Source: Dryomyza anilis (lineage: Eukaryota > Arthropoda > Insecta > Diptera > Dryomyzidae). From it: 64,000 nt of DNA. The stretch spans positions 8,532,630-8,596,629 of the forward strand of contig OX638131.1 in the NCBI GenBank assembly GCA_951804985.1. Reading direction: 5' to 3'. Below are positions 57,532 through 64,000 of the stretch, in pieces (position 1 is the stretch's first letter; each line of letters opens with the position of its first letter). Made by a program: the position numbers and the translations under genes. The notes beneath the pieces are model-generated. The model saw nothing but the letters and a program-made list of their open reading frames with translations. It did not search any database and was not told the origin of the DNA.

Positions 57532-58260
57532 TTCATCTGCTACTATTTTGCGCACTCCAAGTTAGCAGCACTTGCCACAAACTACATTTTAAAGTTGGCT
57601 CGTGCCAAAATCTAAAGAATTTCGAAGTTATCGCACTTTGGGCTACTCGTTTTTTATATATTTAGAGTTCGAAGTGGTCAACATGGCCGCCATGTTGTTG
57701 CGTGCCGCGAACAATTTGCATATGGCGGCGAAACATTGCACTCGCCGTTTTTGTTGGTGACTTTGTGTTTGTTGCAATTATTGTTGAGATTTTTATTTTC
57801 ATATTTTTTATTATTTTTTATTAATATTTTGGTTGATGGTGACGTTGATGTCGTTTCCGTTGCCACTGTTGATAGTAATGATGTTGTTGCTGCTGCTATT
57901 TGTCCAGCAAACAGTGTTGCCATCAAATGCGTTGCACCGTGCATTGCATTGATTTGGCCAACTCTATACATTCTATATGTGTTTTTGTTGTTGTAGTTTC
58001 TGTTGCTACTGCAACTGGTGTCGAGTTTTTAATTGCTGCCAATGTAAATGCTGCTGTTGCTGCCATTTTATGAGTTGCATATTTATTTCAACTTCATTTG
58101 AATGCAATTCACATAAAAATGCAAATTTTGAATGTGGTTATTGCATGTGCAACATAGTTGCCAATGGTTGTGGATGAGGCCAGCCAGCGACTAATGGACG
58201 ACGCGACTGGAGGGAACATTTTTTACATACTGCGTTACATAGTGAATACGTTATTTACTT
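57532..58260. other. Complex-sequence island between arrays 5 and 6
   Basis: GC-richer island. AACATGGCCGCCATGTT is a near-perfect palindrome at about 57680-57696, and ATGGCGGCG follows at 57722. Trinucleotide runs (TTGTTG, GCTGCTG) make open frames in both strands (57678-57971 minus, 57736-57996 plus, 57977-58177 plus with many Cys). None shows a known domain. Confidence 0.3.
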
Positions 58261-59890
58261 CGACCAATAAGAAAACGCTTCAAAAATAAGAGGTGCAATT
58301 AAAAAAAAATATATATAAATTTATACTATATTTATAATATTTTTTAAATAATACAAAAAAAATAAATAGATTAGATTAAATTTGACAAAAACTATATTTA
58401 AAATGTTTATATGTTTGTGACAAACAAAAGTAAGCTTGGTGTAAGTTCATATTGTTTTACACAAATACATATTGCTTGGCGATAACAGTTATAATTTTGC
58501 ATTAGAGTTTTTTTGTATCTTTAATTTAAATTTCATAAATTTTCTTAATTTTCTTCAATAAATTTATAAAAAATTAAAAAATGTTAATATGTTTATGAGA
58601 AATAACTTTATTTAATCATTTAACAATTTGAGAATTATACTTAAAAACATATTGACAGGTTTATAATAGGTATAACAAATTTCAAATGCACAGTATTTTG
58701 TTTTTCTTGAATATCCTTGAGATATAAAGTCCAGGAAAAATGATTTTCAGTACGGAATGTTCTTATACCAACTATATTGATGACATATTTAAAAAATAAT
58801 TAATTTAAAAACATGACAAACAACAAAATTTATTTTTTTTTAATGCAAAAACATAATGTCAGCATTATTTTGATATTTATTCAATAATATGATAAGTCAC
58901 AAAAATTTTAAAAATCATAAAAATGATGTAAAAGAAATTGAAAAAAAAAGCAAATTTCCACGAAATTTCCTTTATATTTACGATCTTTACTACATATTTA
59001 ATTTTGCAACTATTAGTAAACTACAACCCAACACTAATTTTATATTGCCTTTTTAATGAAATAAAAAAGAGAGTTGTCCCTTTTAAAAATTACACAATAC
59101 TTTTAAATGTAGTTTACAAAACATTACAAATCTAATTTATTTTATAAATTAAAAATCTATTTGTTTTCATTTAATATTATATGACCCTCTAAATATTTTA
59201 AACATCAAATTATAAATATTTTCTCTGACATTAACCACATTTCGCCAATATCCTGTCATATTCTATTTGAGTCGAGGACCAAAGTATTTTTCATGCGACG
59301 CAACTCTCGACCACAACTAACTTGTGGCATCGTTCTGTCATAGAGCACAGTCTTGGGTGTATTATACACAAAACTGTCTCATTTTAGCATTCACTATCAG
59401 TATCAAGGACCAAAGTACATCAGCTGAAGGACATAGTTTAAAATTAGCTACTCATTGCAAAGCAGTAACAATGGACAATGTGAAGATGGTACGGCAGTTG
59501 GATAAAGATGGAGGTAGTCATCAAAAAAATCCTGAATGGATATTGATGATGAAACTTTTTTTTTCAATTATGGAAAAAATATTAATTGATAAAAAGTTAT
59601 ATTTAAATTAGAACATATTAAATCGGGAATAAGTGATGATCTGTCGAACAATATTTTTCAAATTTTACTACAGTACTCACAAAAATATGAATTGGAAGTA
59701 CAACTTTTAAATGCTGGAAATGTTAGTAAAAATCATTAAACATAACTTTTGATATATCAGATTCTTGTAATAAATATATGTCAACCTAAAGTATCTCAAC
59801 CGAAAAATACTGTATTAAAAAGAATAAAAAAAATGTCGTTAAAATAAATACATTTGTATTTGATTTACGTCCAAAGGCAAATGTCTATGT
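58261..59890. other. Gene-free AT-rich stretch
   Basis: I see no gene. GAGGACCAAAGTA and AAGGACCAAAGTA (about 59274 and 59405) mark a small duplicated segment. The frame 59324-59611 (95 codons) spans one of these and has no recognised similarity. Confidence 0.3.
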
Positions 59891-60110
59891 TTTCATTACA
59901 TTAATGTTCTTATCATTACTACACACATGTAGTTATTTTTACTACATTGATGTACTTATTTTTACTACATGGATGTAGTTATTTTTACTACATTGAAGTA
60001 AGTTTTTTTACTACATTGATGTAGTCGTTTTAACTACGTTGAGGTTTTATTATACTACAGTGATGACGTTTTTTTACTACATTTATGTAGTTATATTAAT
60101 TAACTGCATT
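59891..60110. repeat. TTTTTACTACATTGATGTAGTTA minisatellite
   Basis: About nine units of roughly 23 bp, each containing the palindrome ACTACATNNATGTAGT, with point changes between units. No coding frame of interest is present. Confidence 0.8.
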
Positions 60111-61019
60111 TCCGTACTATATTTTACAAATATATAATTACATTAAATTTTACTACATTATTGTTTTTTTCTTATACTGTCAACCTTTGTTCAACAAAAA
60201 ACTCCTCGTTATTAAGAGCCCTTCTTTTTTTAAAAAGACATCAACTTGACTGTGAATATTATTGTCTACTGTGTAAACTTTAAATGTAAAAAATAATTTC
60301 TTTTTACCTTGTGACATTTCTTGGAAGACATTTAAAACAATTCTGTTTAAAAAGCCATTAAAAATGACGCATTTCAATTGTAATTAAAATAACATAAAAT
60401 TTATTACATTTTTTTAACCCTTTGCCTACCACGAGCAACATATGAGGCACAACCCCTACTCAACCAACCAACCAGTGATGAATAAGGGGGACACGCACCT
60501 TAAATGCAGCTATAAATTCGCATATGTTATATCAACGGAACCGCCGAATTTCGTAGAATTGTCTGTGGGCCCGACGGGCGTCTACTCAAAACGCAGCAGA
60601 CAACAACGTCGACAACCCGAAGACAATGTTGTAGGCAATAAAAAAATAAAATTGGCAAATTTTTCACTCAGTTGCTTGCATCTTCTCTACTTTGTGGCAT
60701 CATAAATCAAAGTGTTAAGCATAGCATGTCAACAACCTGAGCGTCAAGACTACCAGAACCAGCTAAAAGTCAACCCAGTGTTAAAGCCAGAAGTTTAGAG
60801 GGCAAAAATATTACAAAGTACCTGCGGGCACAAAAAAATAACACATGGCGCAGATAATTTATATGGTAAAAGAATGAAAAACTGAATTTTTTTAGTTGGT
60901 GTGCGAGCATTACAACATATTTAATTTAATAGCGAATTAATAATTGAAATAATTAAAATTTTCCCCAAAATAAAAAAATACCAAAACCAAAAAATGTATT
61001 ATTCCAAAAATTATCATTG
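60111..61019. other. Gene-free stretch before array 6
   Basis: 60420-60800 has more balanced composition, and one frame (60442-60705, 87 codons, basic segment KRSRQQRRQ) has no known similarity. The remainder is AT-rich. No gene is called. Confidence 0.3.
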
Positions 61020-62205
61020 TAAATTCAATTATCACTAAAAATTATAAATTTCACTAAATATTCAATTTTTCACTAAAAGTTAAAAATTTCAATAGAAAAA
61101 TTATTTTTTCACTTAAAATTCAAATTTTCACTAAAAATTCAAATTTTCACTAAAAATTCAAATTTTCACTAAAAATTCAATTTATTACTAAAAATTCAAT
61201 TAAATATTTTACTAAAAACTCAAATTTTCACTAAAAATTCAATTTTTCACTAAAAATTCAATTTTTCACTTAAAATTCAATTTTTCATTAAAAATTCAAT
61301 TTTTCACTAAAATTCAATTTTTCACTAAAAATTCAATTTTTCACTAAAAATTCAATTTTTCACTAAAAATTCAATTTTTCACTAAAAATTCAATTTTTCA
61401 CTAAAAATTCAATTTTTCACTAAAAATTCAATTTATCACTAAAAATTCAATTTTTCACTAAAAATTCAATTTTTCACTAAAAATTCAAATTTTCACTAAA
61501 AATTCAAATTTTCACTAAAAATTCAAATTTTCACTAAAAATTCAAATTTTCACTAAAAATTCAAATTTTCACTAAAAATTCAATTTTTCACTAAAAATTC
61601 AATTTTTTACTAAAAATTCAATTTTTCACTAAAAATTCAAATTTTCACTAAAAATTCAAATTTTCACTAAAAATTCAGTTTTTCATCAAAAACTAAATTT
61701 TTCACATAAAAGAAATCAAAATTTTCCCGTAAAATTGAATTCATAATAAAAATTCAATTTTTCACTAAAAATTCAATTTTTCACTAAAAATTCAATTTTT
61801 CACTAAAAATTCAATTTTTCACTAAAAATTCAATTTTTCACTAAAAATTCAATTTTTCACTAAAAATTCAATTTTTCACTAAAAATTCAATTTTTCACTT
61901 AAAATTCAATTTTTCACTTAAAATTCAATTTTTCATTAAAAATTCAATTTTTCACTAAAAATTCAATTTTTCACTAAAATTTCAATTTTTAACTAAAAAT
62001 TCAATTTTTCATTAAAAATTCTATTTTCACTAAAAGTTCAATTTTTCATTAAAAAATTAAATTTTTCCTAAAAATTAAATGTTTCACTAAAAATTCCATT
62101 TTCACTGAAAATTCAATTTTTTTCTATAAATTAAATTTTTACTAAAAATTCAATTTATCGGTAGGAATTCAATTTTTCATTAAGAATTCAAATTTAAAAT
62201 TTTTC
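61020..62205 (+). repeat. 19-bp AT minisatellite, array 6 (plus orientation)
   Basis: About 62 units of CACTAAAAATTCAATTTTT, with a sub-block of the CAAATTTTCACTAAAAATT variant at 61100-61160 and 61490-61570. It is interrupted by a degenerate patch at 61670-61750 and degenerates at both ends. Confidence 0.95.
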
Positions 62206-63592
62206 AGAATTTCTTTTAGTAAACTTCTATGTATTGAAAAAACGGTTCTGGAATTTTTATACCATTCTTTATGCCATAAACTGCACATTTAAATTAAATC
62301 GTTTGCTATGATTTAAATACATTTAATGAATATTGATGAGTAATGCGTATTTTTCACATTATTCACAATAACATTGTTCCGTATATTTTATTTTTTAATA
62401 TTTTAAGCATTTATGCAAATTATTACCGAGTTTATACTTGAAATTCATGTCAGATTTAAGTCGAAGTATGCGTTGTTTCTTTAAAAGGCGTAGTAAGGTT
62501 TATTAAAAAAAAGTTTAACATAATCTATGTGACAGTCATAAGCAATTGTTTATTCATTTTTGATAATTTTTTGTTAAAATTGAAATTTTATCATTTTAAA
62601 ACACGCAGTAATTTTGATCTTTCAAAAAAAAATTTATAGTCGAACGGCTCATAATGTATAACATCTAAAATATATATACTACATATAAACCAACTAATAT
62701 TGGTTTTTGGACTGTTATTGAATTAATACTACCTATGAAATTCTCGAAATCCATTGCTGATGTCTGTCTGCCTTCCTTCGTATTACATGTTCCCCAATAC
62801 ATTCTGCATATAAAGCAACAAAACATGATGAAATTGCATTTTGTACCCCCCAAACAGCAGCAACACAAACTATAGAGCAACAACAATCCCGAGCAGTGAC
62901 AACAACATAGAGCAACTGAATTTCGTCTACAATGTGACCAGGCTTTGATCAGGTCCATGGTCGAATCAAGTGCGAACAAACAATTCCATCAACGACTGAA
63001 ACAACCGAATGCTACAGAGTCGGGTGACAACAGAAGCAACGGCAACAATGCAACAGCAACAATGCAACAGCAACAGCTACATGTTGCAGCAACTGTATCT
63101 TGCACTTGTATCTATCACTTGTGTTTGTAGCAACAACAACAACAACAACGGCAACTGCATATTCGATTATCATGGATAAATTTATGAATTTTACTTTTTT
63201 GATTGTATTGCATCGCATCCATGCTGCAACGAGTCCTGGTGGCTGTTTGCAGTGACCAACATCTATCTCCCACTCCATGCACTCCATGGTTTGGCGAGAT
63301 ACAACTCAATTTGTACAGGATTCGGTGACAGTAGGTATTTCTTTGTGTGTGTGCGTCAGACATCTGTAGTCCAACATTGCAATGCATTTTGTCTGCAGCC
63401 TCCTTGTTGAGGGTCCTGCGCGCATTGTTCGCTTTGTAATTAGTTGATTCTATCGCACTTAAATTTATGTCTGATACGGACACGGCTTGGCAGAGGTTTT
63501 GGAATTGGTTTTGGTATTTTTTTTTATATTTTTTAATAGGTTATTGTGAATTTTTACATAAAGACCTTTACGTAAATTTGTTTTTTATTAAA
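62206..63592. other. Complex-sequence island between arrays 6 and 7
   Basis: 62206-62700 is AT-rich. 62720-63490 has CAACAG/CAGCAACA runs (63030-63080, 63128-63150) and more balanced composition. Frames in both strands (62665-62979, 63012-63287, 63115-63483, all minus) are shaped by these runs and by Cys/Val-rich readings of them. No domain is recognisable. Confidence 0.3.
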
Positions 63593-64000
63593 AAATATAA
63601 TTTTTAATGAAAAATTGAATTTTTGGTGAAATTTGGAATTTTTAGTTAATTTTTAGTGAAAAATTAAATTTTTAGTAAGAAATTGAATTTTTTAGTGAAA
63701 AATTGAATTTTTAGTGAAAAATGTAATTTTTAATGAGAAATAAAATTTTTATTGAAAAATTGAATTTTTACTGAAAAATTTTGAGTGAAAATTTGAATTT
63801 TGAGTGAAAATTTGAATTTTGAGTGAAAATTTGAATTTTTAGTAAAATTTGAATTTTTAGTGAAAATTTGAATTTTTAGTGAAAATTTGAATCTTTAGTG
63901 AAAAATTGAATTTTTAGTGAAAATTTGAATTTTTAGTGAAAATTTGAATTTTTAGTGAAAATTTGAATTTTTAGTGAAAATTTGAATTTTTAGTGAAAAT
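63593..64000 (-). repeat. 19-bp AT minisatellite, array 7 (minus orientation, runs off the window)
   Basis: Units of TTTTTAGTGAAAATTTGAA, a variant with TTTG in place of TTG. It becomes regular towards the window edge, so the homogeneous core probably lies beyond 64000. Confidence 0.9.

Noticed and set aside
62665..63483. Several Cys- and Val-rich minus-strand frames
   Set aside because: They are readings of CAACAG/CAACAA runs in alternative frames, with no start context or conserved motif.

Overview
The window looks like AT-rich nuclear DNA of a higher fly (Brachycera, probably a large-genome calyptrate). The basis is a dipteran-type imaginal disc growth factor (Idgf) gene cluster with short phase-1 introns, and dense fly-type repeats: a mariner relative, 3' ends of non-LTR retrotransposons, a tRNA-headed SINE, fold-back elements and AT minisatellites. 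The species assignment is inference.

Coding content is confined almost entirely to 10.9-19.4 kb. Four complete Idgf-like genes (A, B, C, D from low to high coordinate) lie head-to-tail on the minus strand. Each has three exons. Exon 1 is exactly 109 bp in all four, exon 2 is 552 bp (558 in C), and both introns are phase 1, so the genes are clearly tandem duplicates. All encode secreted GH18 chitinase-like proteins of about 430-441 residues, with Gln in place of the catalytic Glu. They should act as extracellular growth or cuticle-protecting factors, not enzymes. Genes A and B resemble each other most, as do C and D. Gene C has an intron 1 of about 1.95 kb filled with repeats, against 63-68 bp in its sisters.

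Region 0-10 kb is a graveyard of nested transposons. A non-LTR retrotransposon fragment is interrupted by a terminal-inverted-repeat (TIR) element, which is itself interrupted by a mariner-like element carrying a frameshifted transposase. Two more copies of the same retrotransposon 3' end lie at 6.5-6.8 and 7.4-8.3 kb, the latter split by a SINE with a clear target-site duplication. Low-copy sequence without recognisable genes lies at 4.3-6.5 and 10.2-10.9 kb.

Region 19.5-64 kb has no gene I can recognise. Its main feature is one 19-bp minisatellite (CACTAAAAATTCAATTTTT) present as seven separate arrays of about 0.4-1.7 kb: plus orientation at 23.4, 26.4, 42.3 and 61.0 kb, minus at 35.6, 56.4 and 63.6 kb. 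The last array runs off the window. Between arrays there are SINE copies, two nested TIR elements that both contain the same ATATAGAT-tailed repeat, a fold-back element (45.3-46.4 kb), a 178-bp hairpin MITE with a TTA duplication (47.4 kb), a long near-perfect hairpin (40.9 kb), several palindromic short-period repeats, and islands of more complex sequence with CAA/CAG-type trinucleotide runs. Such islands could be introns, UTRs or regulatory DNA of a gene outside the window, but nothing in the sequence proves this. All comparisons were made by eye.
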